From: a virus
Length of the DNA stretch: 34,793 nucleotides
Reading direction: 5' to 3' (one strand)
Virus record (IMG/VR): IMGVR_UViG_3300042402_001841
Location: 1 to 34,793 of that record
The position numbers and the translations under genes were made by a program. Below are positions 21,262 to 26,986 of the stretch, one piece after another. The notes beneath the pieces were generated by a model. That model ran no database searches. It saw only the letters and a program-made list of their open reading frames with translations, and had not been told where the DNA came from. Position 1 is the first letter of the stretch. Each line of letters starts with the position of its first letter.

Positions 21262-21723
21262 TCAACTTTCAGTCCAAGCCTTTACTTTATCACAGTGAGC
21301 TTTCCAAGGTTCTGCATCATACTCATAACGCATACGCTCTCTGTTCCACTTCTTACTCAGCTTATCAGCAACTGGGCCATACTTATTAACCATCTCACAA
21401 ACACGAGGAAGGATGCGAGTACGAAGCACAGATGTATCATTGCACTTATTCTCAACAGACTTATATGGTTTGCCAGTGAGATAAGCACGAGCAAGGAAGG
21501 TAGCACGGTTCTCGTTACGCACTTCCCATTTGCGGTGTTGGCTGATAGATTTGTATTCGTTAAATGCTTTATCATGCCAACGTGGATAGATGTCGTTGTG
21601 TCCAGCTTCTCTGTATTTGTTTAGAGACCACTGATACTGTTTGAGTAACTTACGTTCTTCAAAACGAATGATACGAGCTTCTTCTGAAAGGTGTTTAGAT
21701 TTAATTTTAAGTTCTATAGACAT
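21262..21723 (-). CDS. Conserved phage protein of unknown function
   Basis: A 153-residue basic protein beginning MSIELKIKSKHLSEEARIIR with a helical, Arg/Lys-rich body (HRKWEVRNENRATFLARAYL, then GKPYKSVE). I recall related proteins in T4-like phages, without known function; a nucleic-acid-binding role is possible. ATG at 21723 has AGGAGA 7 nt upstream. A stable hairpin partly covers that site. Confidence 0.75.
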   Translation of the reverse strand: MSIELKIKSKHLSEEARIIRFEERKLLKQYQWSLNKYREAGHNDIYPRWHDKAFNEYKSISQHRKWEVRNENRATFLARAYLTGKPYKSVENKCNDTSVLRTRILPRVCEMVNKYGPVADKLSKKWNRERMRYEYDAEPWKAHCDKVKAWTES

Positions 21724-21733
21724 TGTTAGTTCT

Positions 21734-21781
21734 CCTAAATTGGGTTTCATTTTTACTTCATGATGTATGCCCCAATTTAGG
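21734..21781 (-). promoter_or_regulatory. Hairpin partly covering a ribosome binding site
   Basis: CCTAAATTGGG (21734-21744) and CCCAATTTAGG (21771-21781) form an 11-bp stem with a 26-nt loop. On the mRNA the 3' arm runs into AGGAGA before the ATG at 21723. Transcripts starting upstream would fold this and hide part of the binding site, as in known T4 late genes. Confidence 0.65.
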
Positions 21782-21831
21782 GCGGTCTAGTAATCTACAA
21801 GTGATATCTCTTCATTTGTATTTCTCCTTTA

Positions 21832-22458
21832 TTAACTTTCTGTAATGTTGTAAATGTAATGGTCAGAGGTCTCAAAAGTTCTCTTATTCTCTACTGAATA
21901 ACAAGTCATATCAATTTCATACCCGGGATTGGCTGAGATACGATTAGATGTAAATGCGCTATCATACCATATAATTCTATTATTTGGATAAGCGTAGTAA
22001 TTTCCAGTTTCTACTTTGAACAGATGAGCACACTTATGCTCAGGTGTTTCTGCAAAGTTAAAATCGGCCATTGCTTTGTTTTCAAAGCCCCAATCAAGAG
22101 TGAACATGTAATCACCACGTACTTTTGTATTATCAGGACGAATTAGTTCAGCGCTTAACCCAGCCAAGCGATGTCTACGTTGAACGTCAATGTACGTGGA
22201 AAAACAATCCCAATACATGATTTGATTTAGTGGTTCTATTTCTGCTTCCGGATCCCAACAAAGCGCGTGCAGAGGTCTACGAGTCCAGTTTACACCATTT
22301 TCTAAAAAGCATTCAAATAATGGCGTTCTTTTCTCCATGCTTGCGACTGAGTTAAAATAACATTTGGAAACTTCGCCATGTCCTTTTGTGTGATTGTACA
22401 AAAACTCATTGCGAATGTAGCAAGGCCAATCTGGTAGGTTGTGATTTAGATACGACAT
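21832..22458 (-). CDS. Conserved hypothetical protein
   Basis: A 208-residue protein rich in aromatic residues and Asn (LNHNLPDWPCYIRNEFLYNH, YMFTLDWGFENKAMADF, GNYYAYPNNRIIWYDSAF). It is likely a globular beta-rich protein. ATG has AAGGAAAG upstream. No family recognised. Confidence 0.72.
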   Translation of the reverse strand: MSYLNHNLPDWPCYIRNEFLYNHTKGHGEVSKCYFNSVASMEKRTPLFECFLENGVNWTRRPLHALCWDPEAEIEPLNQIMYWDCFSTYIDVQRRHRLAGLSAELIRPDNTKVRGDYMFTLDWGFENKAMADFNFAETPEHKCAHLFKVETGNYYAYPNNRIIWYDSAFTSNRISANPGYEIDMTCYSVENKRTFETSDHYIYNITES

Positions 22459-22479
22459 TTATTTACACTTTCCTTAATA

Positions 22480-22616
22480 TAGTTATCCGGCTCTAACATA
22501 TGCACGACCTGAGAAGGTTTTTATCGGCTTTGCCAGCATATACAGCGCTAGTTAATGTAAGCGGTACATAAGTTGTCTCGGTTACTCTTATGCCATTTCT
22601 TACAAAGTCGGATTCG
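22480..22616 (-). pseudogene. C-terminal coding remnant directly after a tRNA
   Basis: Right after the CCA of tRNA(CUA) the minus strand reads DFVRNGIRVTETTYVPLTLT, SAVYAG, and then with one frame change KTFSGRAYVRAG-stop. There is no start codon. It looks like the tail of a lost gene, possibly carried in with the tRNA. Confidence 0.45.
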
Positions 22617-22694
22617 TGGTGGTCCAAGCGGGATTTGAACCCGCGGCCGTGAGTTTTAGAGACTCGCGCTCTAACCAAGCTGAGCTATAGGACC
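22617..22694 (-). tRNA. tRNA with CUA anticodon (putative amber suppressor)
   Basis: Acceptor GGTCCTA/TTGGACC (one T-T mismatch), D arm GCTC/GAGC, anticodon stem GAGT/ACTC (outer pair C-A) with loop CTCTAAA, T arm GCGGG-TTCAAAT-CCCGC, encoded CCA. Bases 34-36 are CTA, complementary to UAG. Amino acid identity cannot be told. Confidence 0.8.
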
Positions 22695-22703
22695 ATATTT
22701 AAC

Positions 22704-22767
22704 AGGATCGTTTTGTCCGCTAAGACATCCAATACGATTTAGCGTTTTTGTTTGCTGAACCGATCCT
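22704..22767 (-). ncRNA. 64-nt structured element, copy 1
   Basis: Closed by AGGATCG/CGATCCT, with an inner CGCTAA/TTAGCG stem around a variable 11-nt loop. Near-identical to the element at 25245-25308. It lies 6 nt after the CCA of tRNA-Pro. Too short and without a T arm to be a tRNA. Confidence 0.75.
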
Positions 22768-22773
22768 AAATTT

Positions 22774-22850
22774 TGGTCCGAGTAGCAGGATTTGAACCCA
22801 CGACATCTTGCTCCCAAAGCAAGCGCTCTACCAAACTGAGCTATACTCGG
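22774..22850 (-). tRNA. tRNA-Pro(UGG)
   Basis: Acceptor CCGAGTA/TACTCGG, anticodon stem CTTGC/GCAAG with loop TTTGGGA, encoded CCA. Confidence 0.95.
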
Positions 22851-22856
22851 ATATAT

Positions 22857-22931
22857 TGGCACCGGTGGTAGGAATCGAACCCACTGCGCGAGGTTTTGGA
22901 GACCTCCGCTCTACCATTGAGCTACACCGAT
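22857..22931 (-). tRNA. tRNA-Trp(CCA)
   Basis: Acceptor ATCGGTG/CACCGGT, discriminator G, anticodon stem GAGGT/ACCTC with loop CTCCAAA, encoded CCA. Confidence 0.95.
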
Positions 22932-22939
22932 ATAAATTT

Positions 22940-23015
22940 TGGCTCCCTGACCAGGGCTCGAACCTGGGACATTCTGATTAACAGTCAGACGCTCTACCAA
23001 CTGAGCTATCAGGAA
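22940..23015 (-). tRNA. tRNA-Asn(GUU)
   Basis: Acceptor TTCCTGA/TCAGGGA, anticodon stem TCTGA/TCAGA with loop CTGTTAA, discriminator G, encoded CCA. Confidence 0.95.
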
Positions 23016-23020
23016 ACTAT

Positions 23021-23110
23021 CTCTGTTTTCCGCTATACCCCAGCGCATTGCGTGTTTCAGTAAAGTTTGGGTGGCCGACCCTCATTTACGGGATATAGCG
23101 GGAAACAGAG
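23021..23110 (-). ncRNA. Structured RNA closed by a 17-bp stem
   Basis: CTCTGTTTTCCGCTATA at 23021-23037 pairs with the complementary arm at 23094-23110 (one G-T). Inside are GTAAA/TTTAC enclosing GGGT-CGGCC-ACCC, and CGC/GCG. It starts about 15 nt after the late promoter at 23126 and precedes tRNA-Asn. It may be an independent RNA or an RNase III-type processing stem. Confidence 0.65.
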
Positions 23111-23125
23111 CACTCGTTACAATAC

Positions 23126-23133
23126 TATTTATA
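23126..23133 (-). promoter_or_regulatory. TATAAATA late promoter before tRNA-Asn array
   Basis: Exact consensus overlapping the stop of the 132-aa gene; would drive the 23021-23110 RNA and the Asn-Trp-Pro-CUA tRNAs. Confidence 0.65.
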
Positions 23134-23527
23134 CAACTTCAGCACGAAAGAAGTTGATCGCGTTGTCAAACATTGCTGCCATGCGATAAGGCAGACCCTT
23201 AAGGAAGCAGATGTAGCTGCCACCGTACATCATGTCGATATCGCTAAGCTCCAAACCTTGGACGATCCAACGAACTGCGTCTTCACGCGAACGAGCACCA
23301 ACATCAAGAGCGTTTGCAATCTCAAGCTCGAAAGCATTGATCGCAGCGATCTGTTCTTGAGCTTCCCGCTCACGCGCTTGCTCAAGTTCTACAAGCAGGT
23401 TATCCCACATGGCTTGACGAGTGTCGTCGCCGCACTGAGTCCACTCTTCCCAGAAGTATGCATCTGGGCGATAGCCGTAAGCATCCTTGTGGAGGTCGGA
23501 GACGATCGTTTCATCGAAGGTATACAT
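23129..23527 (-). CDS. Conserved hypothetical phage protein
   Basis: A 132-residue acidic helical protein (MYTFDETIVSDLHKDAYGYR, then WEEWTQ, a Glu/Ala/Gln coiled-coil middle and IVQGLELSDIDMMYGG). It has the look of small phage proteins of unknown function. ATG has AGAGGAA upstream; own promoter at 23554. Function unknown. Confidence 0.75.
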   Translation of the reverse strand: MYTFDETIVSDLHKDAYGYRPDAYFWEEWTQCGDDTRQAMWDNLLVELEQAREREAQEQIAAINAFELEIANALDVGARSREDAVRWIVQGLELSDIDMMYGGSYICFLKGLPYRMAAMFDNAINFFRAEVV

Positions 23528-23553
23528 GATCAGTTCCTCTTCTGTATATTCTC

Positions 23554-23582
23554 AATCTACACTGATTCGACAGAAATGTCAA
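23554..23582 (-). promoter_or_regulatory. Sigma70-type promoter with GAATCAG spacer motif
   Basis: TTGACA, 17-nt spacer containing GAATCAG, TAGATT; upstream of the 132-aa gene. Confidence 0.75.
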
Positions 23583-23585
23583 CTA

Positions 23586-23783
23586 TTATTTGTTAGCGAG
23601 GTAGTAACGAACCAACATCATATCAGTTTCATCGAGCGGTTTACCTGCCCAGTTTGCACCTTGGACGGCGACCTTTTCCGAAACGCGAGCGAGGTTGTTT
23701 GCAATCACGTCGTTCTTGTGAGTGCGAGCCATCTCGGACATACCGTAGGCAATCTCAGCAAGTTTGGAGCTAGCGATATTCAT
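23586..23783 (-). CDS. Small hypothetical protein
   Basis: A 65-residue helical protein (MNIASSKLAEIAYGMSEMAR, ending MMLVRYYLANK). ATG at 23783 with GGAAAC upstream (a TTG one codon earlier also possible). Own promoter at 23813. Function unknown. Confidence 0.7.
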   Translation of the reverse strand: MNIASSKLAEIAYGMSEMARTHKNDVIANNLARVSEKVAVQGANWAGKPLDETDMMLVRYYLANK

Positions 23784-23812
23784 CAAGGTTTCCTTTCGTT
23801 CCTTACATTATT

Positions 23813-23841
23813 AGAATACACTGATTCGACATGAATGTCAA
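23813..23841 (-). promoter_or_regulatory. Sigma70-type promoter with GAATCAG spacer motif
   Basis: TTGACA, 17-nt spacer containing GAATCAG, TATTCT; upstream of the 65-aa gene. Confidence 0.75.
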
Positions 23842-23844
23842 TAG

Positions 23845-24009
23845 TTATTTGTATGTACCATTTTTAATTTGGGCATACACATAACGTGCATCAGCATCGA
23901 AATCTTCCCTAGTGCATTCGCTCAGGTCAAGATCCATCCAAGCAAACACTTTAGTCGCGACTTCTTTATCAACTTGAAGAAGCTCCATGATATCACGAAT
24001 GTAAAGCAT
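23845..24009 (-). CDS. Small acidic hypothetical protein
   Basis: A 54-residue protein (MLYIRDIMELLQVDKEVATK, then VFAWMDLDLSECTREDFDAD and a basic end). AAAGGAAAC lies upstream, and it has its own promoter at 24041. The three neighbouring genes 23129, 23586 and 23845 share this promoter-plus-small-gene layout. Function unknown. Confidence 0.7.
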   Translation of the reverse strand: MLYIRDIMELLQVDKEVATKVFAWMDLDLSECTREDFDADARYVYAQIKNGTYK

Positions 24010-24040
24010 AACGTTGTTTCCTTTCGTTACTTACATTATC

Positions 24041-24069
24041 AATATAAACTGATTCTATGTGAATGTCAA
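24041..24069 (-). promoter_or_regulatory. Sigma70-type promoter with GAATCAG spacer motif
   Basis: TTGACA, 17-nt spacer containing GAATCAG, TATATT; upstream of the 54-aa gene and just after tRNA-Ser. Confidence 0.75.
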
Positions 24070-24081
24070 CCATTATTTTTT

Positions 24082-24170
24082 TGGCGGGTGGCACAGAAAT
24101 CGAATCTGACAGACTTGCGCCTGCGCATCGCTTTCCAGGCGAGCCCTAGTCCCAACTAGGATTACCACCC
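24082..24170 (-). tRNA. tRNA-Ser(GGA)
   Basis: Acceptor GGGTGGT/GCCACCC, discriminator G, long variable arm, anticodon loop CTGGAAA, encoded CCA. Confidence 0.93.
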
Positions 24171-24174
24171 GTAT

Positions 24175-24262
24175 TGGCGGACCGTCTGGGAGTCGAACCC
24201 AGTGAACGATTGCTCGTTCTACAGATTAGCAATCTGCTGCATTACCGTCCTGCCCACGATCC
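24175..24262 (-). tRNA. tRNA-Ser(GCU)
   Basis: Acceptor GGATCGT/ACGGTCC, discriminator G, long variable arm, anticodon loop TTGCTAA, encoded CCA. Confidence 0.93.
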
Positions 24263-24263
24263 A

Positions 24264-24497
24264 TTAGTCTTCATCAGTTGCTTTATAAAAGTCTTCCATC
24301 TTCTTTTCTTGAAGAGTCTTTTGATCCCACCACTTGCGTGGATTACCACATAAGTAGCAGGAACACAGATGCGGTGTATGAGAATAGACTCCAACATCAG
24401 CATCGGTTAGATCACGAGCTCGATGTTTTGAGAAAAACTTTCGAACCCACTGCTTCTTCTTAAGTTCTTGAAATCGTCGAAAAGCTCTATCGCGCAT
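24264..24497 (-). CDS. Small basic zinc-ribbon-like protein
   Basis: A 77-residue Arg/Lys-rich protein with HLCSCYLCGNPRKWW near its centre. This Cys-x-Cys-x-x-Cys-G-N-P-R-K pattern recurs in small proteins of many phages and bacteria, with unknown function; zinc binding is likely. Its stop is 1 nt from the tRNA-Ser(GCU) 5' end. ATG has AGGAGAG upstream. Confidence 0.78.
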   Translation of the reverse strand: MRDRAFRRFQELKKKQWVRKFFSKHRARDLTDADVGVYSHTPHLCSCYLCGNPRKWWDQKTLQEKKMEDFYKATDED

Positions 24498-24520
24498 TGT
24501 GCTCTCCTATACTATATAAC

Positions 24521-24710
24521 AGAATGTTTGGGGAAAGCTAAGATTGCTCTTAGCGGCACCTTGCCATACTCCCCATCAAAGATACACTGTTTGGATTCAA
24601 ACCTTGTTCTAGTCTTGTCGATCTGCGCTTCTCACAGTGCTGACAGTGTATCCATGGTGGGGAGTACTGGAATCGAACCAGTAGTTTTGTTTTGTTGCTG
24701 TAAACATTCT
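24521..24710 (-). tRNA. Candidate circularly permuted tRNA-like gene
   Basis: On the minus strand the 3' half comes first: AGAATGTTT (24710-24702), a canonical T arm ACTGG-TTCGATT-CCAGT, ACTCCCC, A and CCA ending at 24655. After an 80-nt spacer with a 10-bp stem (24581-24590/24643-24652) comes the 5' half: GGGGAGT (24574-24568) complementary to ACTCCCC, a D-like GGC-AAGGT-GCC, a GCTAAG/CTTAGC hairpin with loop AGCAAT, and AAACATTCT complementary to the first nonamer. So both ends match as a cloverleaf cut in the variable arm. If the loop triplet is GCA it would be Cys, the one amino acid lacking a canonical tRNA, but U33 and the U73 typical of tRNA-Cys are absent. Confidence 0.7.
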
Positions 24711-24716
24711 AAATTT

Positions 24717-24793
24717 TGGTGCCCATGGAGGGACTCGAACCCCCAACATACGCGTTCTAAGCGCGCCGACTCTACCAATTGGCCTACATGGGC
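24717..24793 (-). tRNA. tRNA-Leu(UAG), short variable arm
   Basis: Acceptor GCCCATG/CATGGGC, anticodon loop CTTAGAA, discriminator A, encoded CCA; 5-nt variable region. D arm resembles tRNA-Leu(GAG). Confidence 0.88.
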
Positions 24794-24800
24794 ATGTAGT

Positions 24801-24875
24801 TGGTGCGGAATGAGAGGGTCGAACTCCCGACAACCTCGGTGTAAACGAGGGGCTCTACCACTGAGCTAATTCCGC
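24801..24875 (-). tRNA. tRNA-Val(UAC)
   Basis: Acceptor GCGGAAT, anticodon stem CCTCG/CGAGG with loop TTTACAC, encoded CCA. Confidence 0.95.
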
Positions 24876-24885
24876 ATTATTGAAT

Positions 24886-24971
24886 ACGATGGAATAGTGA
24901 GCGACGGTAGCGACCCGTACCTCTTTCTAGTTTATGTGTTAAGACAACCAAGACTCTAACACAACCATCGT
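24886..24971 (-). ncRNA. Structured non-tRNA element
   Basis: TACGATGG and CCATCGTA close an approximately 86-nt element with inner TGTGTTA/TAACACA and ACGG/CCGT hairpins. It lies between tRNA-Asp and tRNA-Val. No T arm. Possibly a phage small RNA or a processing structure. Confidence 0.55.
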
Positions 24972-24975
24972 AAGT

Positions 24976-25049
24976 TGGCGACCTATGAGGGACTTGAACC
25001 CTCTTTATCCGGTGGACAGCCGAATGTAATACCCATATACGAATAGGCC
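24976..25049 (-). tRNA. tRNA-Asp(GUC)
   Basis: Acceptor GGCCTAT/ATAGGTC, discriminator G, anticodon stem TTCGG/CCGGA with loop CTGTCCA, encoded CCA. Confidence 0.93.
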
Positions 25050-25056
25050 AATTCTA

Positions 25057-25140
25057 TTACCAGCGATTTGATCCTGGTCCATCTGAAATCCAGAGAATTG
25101 CAACTATAACCACTGCCATAAAGATAAGAAATGCAGCCAT
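25057..25140 (-). CDS. 27-residue single-span membrane peptide
   Basis: MAAFLIFMAVVIVAILWISD followed by a short polar tail, TAA stop. GGAGAAC lies about 6 nt before the ATG. It fits exactly between tRNA-Asp and tRNA-Ala. A short hydrophobic peptide of this kind can be a lysis or regulatory membrane peptide; function unknown. Confidence 0.65.
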   Translation of the reverse strand: MAAFLIFMAVVIVAILWISDGPGSNRW

Positions 25141-25159
25141 TAGATGTTCTCCGTTATAT

Positions 25160-25235
25160 TGGTGGACCCTAGGAGGATCGAACTCCTGACCTCCTGCTTG
25201 CAAGGCAGGCGCTCTCCCAGCTGAGCTAAGAGCCC
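25160..25235 (-). tRNA. tRNA-Ala(UGC)
   Basis: Anticodon stem CCTGC/GCAGG with loop CTTGCAA, D arm GCTC/GAGC, encoded CCA. Confidence 0.94.
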
Positions 25236-25244
25236 AAATTAAAC

Positions 25245-25308
25245 AGGATCGTTTTGTCCGCTAAGACTATCATAACATTTTAGCGTTTTGGTTTGCTGAA
25301 CCGATCCT
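25245..25308 (-). ncRNA. 64-nt structured element, copy 2
   Basis: Same length and nearly same sequence as 22704-22767; the 11-nt hairpin loop differs and one flanking base changes. It lies 6 nt after the CCA of tRNA-Ser(UGA). Confidence 0.75.
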
Positions 25309-25314
25309 AAATCA

Positions 25315-25402
25315 TGGCGGAAGCGGTGAGATTCGAACTCACGGAACGTTTCCGTTCGGCAGTTTTCAAGACTGCAGGCATAAACCTCTCGCCCACGCTT
25401 CC
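25315..25402 (-). tRNA. tRNA-Ser(UGA)
   Basis: Acceptor GGAAGCG/CGCTTCC, discriminator G, long variable arm, anticodon loop CTTGAAA, encoded CCA. Confidence 0.94.
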
Positions 25403-25403
25403 T

Positions 25404-26069
25404 TTATTTTTGCGCTTCTGTATTTCTATATACAAACAGACCTTTGTCTATCGTATAGTTATGTTGTCTGATACCACCAAAAGTCCACAGTTCTCTTTCT
25501 TGTTCGATACTCTGTAAGTTGTTTGGTGGTTCAATTCTAGCTGTTTTCTTAATCGAAGAAATGTTTGAATTCTCTCCGTTTGATGCTTTAATATTAAATT
25601 GAACGCTTTCGATTTGAAAAAGTTTATTGCGAATTACGTTCATCATACTATCAATATATGATATTCTCTTTGTGTCGTGAAACATCATCTCTCCGCCGTT
25701 CTTTAACAGATACCATGTCTTACGCGCAAAGTCTTCTCTAAATGTTTTCTCACCATCAACAAATATGAGATCAAAGCTTTCTTCTCTAATTTCTTTATTC
25801 ATGAAATCTTTATACCGATAGAACTCATAATTATTAGACTTATGTTCAATAAGATCTAATCTATTCTGTAGTTCTTCAATCCATTGCTGTCGAGTCTCAA
25901 CGCAAGTAACTGATGCGTTAGAATCAATACTCTGAAGAAATATCATTGTCGAGCCACCAGGGCCAAATTCTAATATCTTTAGAGCAGTCTTTGACTTCTG
26001 AGCTAGTACGTCTGCGTCTTCAAGACTAAGAGCGCCAACCCATTGCATATTTTGAATATGAGTTAACAT
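25404..26069 (-). CDS. Class I methyltransferase-like protein
   Basis: A 221-residue protein with LKILEFGPGGSTMIFL (motif I), VTCVETRQQW (acidic end of strand 2), SFDLIFVDGEKTFREDF and LLKNGGEMMFHDT. This pattern fits cephalosporin-hydroxylase/FkbM-like SAM methyltransferases that act on small molecules or sugars. ATG at 26069 has AAAGG 6 nt upstream; a longer frame crosses tRNA genes and is rejected. A+T-rich, like the other methyltransferase gene at 20289. Confidence 0.82.
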   Translation of the reverse strand: MLTHIQNMQWVGALSLEDADVLAQKSKTALKILEFGPGGSTMIFLQSIDSNASVTCVETRQQWIEELQNRLDLIEHKSNNYEFYRYKDFMNKEIREESFDLIFVDGEKTFREDFARKTWYLLKNGGEMMFHDTKRISYIDSMMNVIRNKLFQIESVQFNIKASNGENSNISSIKKTARIEPPNNLQSIEQERELWTFGGIRQHNYTIDKGLFVYRNTEAQK

Positions 26070-26092
26070 AGGAAACCTTTCAATAGAAAGTA

Positions 26093-26168
<76 letters not shown>

Positions 26169-26177
26169 AATGTTTTT

Positions 26178-26243
26178 GGCTCTAGCACCTCCTCGTGCCG
26201 ACTTAGCTGCCCTATCCCAGCAGTACCGATTATAATAAGACCA
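26178..26243 (-). ncRNA. Hairpin-rich spacer between tRNA-Met and tRNA-Arg
   Basis: Contains CTGC/GCAG and GCAC/GTGC hairpins in about 66 nt; no T arm or CCA context. Could be a small RNA or spacer structure. Confidence 0.35.
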
Positions 26244-26254
26244 AGAAATAATTT

Positions 26255-26331
26255 TGGTAGGCCCGCACGGACTCGAACCGCGATCAGCAATCTTATGAGG
26301 ATTGTGACTTAACCAATTAGTCGACAAGCCC
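26255..26331 (-). tRNA. tRNA with CAU anticodon (Met or lysidine-type Ile)
   Basis: Acceptor GGGCTTG/CGGGCCT, anticodon stem CAATC/GATTG with loop CTCATAA, T loop TTCGAGT, encoded CCA. Sequence alone does not separate elongator Met from Ile2. Confidence 0.92.
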
Positions 26332-26338
26332 ACTAAAA

Positions 26339-26902
26339 TTATTTCTTTCTATTTCTTGCGCTTTCAGTCATTTTCTTTTTTGTTTCTTCTGAAAATGTTT
26401 GTCTTGCCCGCGCTTCTTTTATCTTATTTTTTGTTTCTTCTGAAAGTTTTCTTCCACTCATTGTTTTTGATATTTTATCTTTTTGATTTGATGATATTGT
26501 TTGACCTTTGTTCCAAGCAGCGTTATCTTTATAGTGTTCTTTAAGACCTTCACTTATTTTTTTACGATGATCTACAGAGCTACTTATTTCTTTCATGTAA
26601 GAGCCGTGCTTTTTCCCTTTGAAATGAGGTCCTCCTTCTCCGCCAATTCCGGCGTTGTAAGTATCTTTTCTGGATACAAACTCTTCTGTTATCAACTCTT
26701 TCTCTTTTGTATTCATTTCTTCTTCAGTATCGAAGACAAATAGTATCTCTTTAGTAAAGTTCTCTTTACCATATTTCTTCATGGCAGACCTTATGAACTT
26801 TCCAGAGCCATAATATCTATCATTGAGATTGGTAGTTTGATGCTTTCCTATGTATATTTTTCCGTTAAGCTCATTAGTTATTTGGTATATTGTGTAAAGC
26901 AT
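26339..26902 (-). CDS. GIY-YIG endonuclease (Seg-like) with NUMOD3-type repeats
   Basis: A 187-residue nuclease. N-terminal GIY-YIG domain: LYTIYQITNELNGKIYIGKH, then DRYYGSGKFI and the catalytic-type Glu region (KKYGKENFTKEILF). The C-terminal half has repeats like KISEGLKEHYKDN, KISKTMSGRKLSEETKNKI and TFSEETKKKM, which bind DNA in T4 Seg enzymes. ATG at 26902 has AAGGAG upstream, 18 nt after a late promoter. It follows a truncated tRNA 5' half, which suggests it arrived by homing into the tRNA array. Confidence 0.94.
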   Translation of the reverse strand: MLYTIYQITNELNGKIYIGKHQTTNLNDRYYGSGKFIRSAMKKYGKENFTKEILFVFDTEEEMNTKEKELITEEFVSRKDTYNAGIGGEGGPHFKGKKHGSYMKEISSSVDHRKKISEGLKEHYKDNAAWNKGQTISSNQKDKISKTMSGRKLSEETKNKIKEARARQTFSEETKKKMTESARNRKK

Positions 26903-26919
26903 TATAATCTCCTTTTGTC

Positions 26920-26927
26920 TATTTATA
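26920..26927 (-). promoter_or_regulatory. TATAAATA late promoter for the GIY-YIG gene
   Basis: Exact consensus 18 nt before the ATG. Late promoters before homing endonuclease genes are usual in T4. Confidence 0.7.
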
Positions 26928-26945
26928 CAAAAAGATATTTCATAG

Positions 26946-26977
26946 CGGGCAACTCTAACCAATTGAGCTAATCCCCC
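26946..26977 (-). pseudogene. Truncated tRNA (5' half only)
   Basis: GGGGGAT (acceptor), TA, then D arm GCTC/GAGT as in a normal tRNA, but anticodon and T arms are missing and the GIY-YIG promoter follows. No matching 3' half (ATCCCCC) is seen nearby in either orientation. Confidence 0.7.
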
Positions 26978-26986
26978 GATTTGTTT

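Noticed and set aside
22704-25308. CRISPR array suggested by repeats with a variable part
   Set aside because: Only two copies 2.5 kb apart, with tRNAs and genes between; the variable part is a hairpin loop, not a spacer.
26339-26977. Group I intron in a tRNA containing the GIY-YIG gene
   Set aside because: No 3' tRNA half follows the endonuclease and no conserved intron core was seen; a truncated tRNA is simpler.
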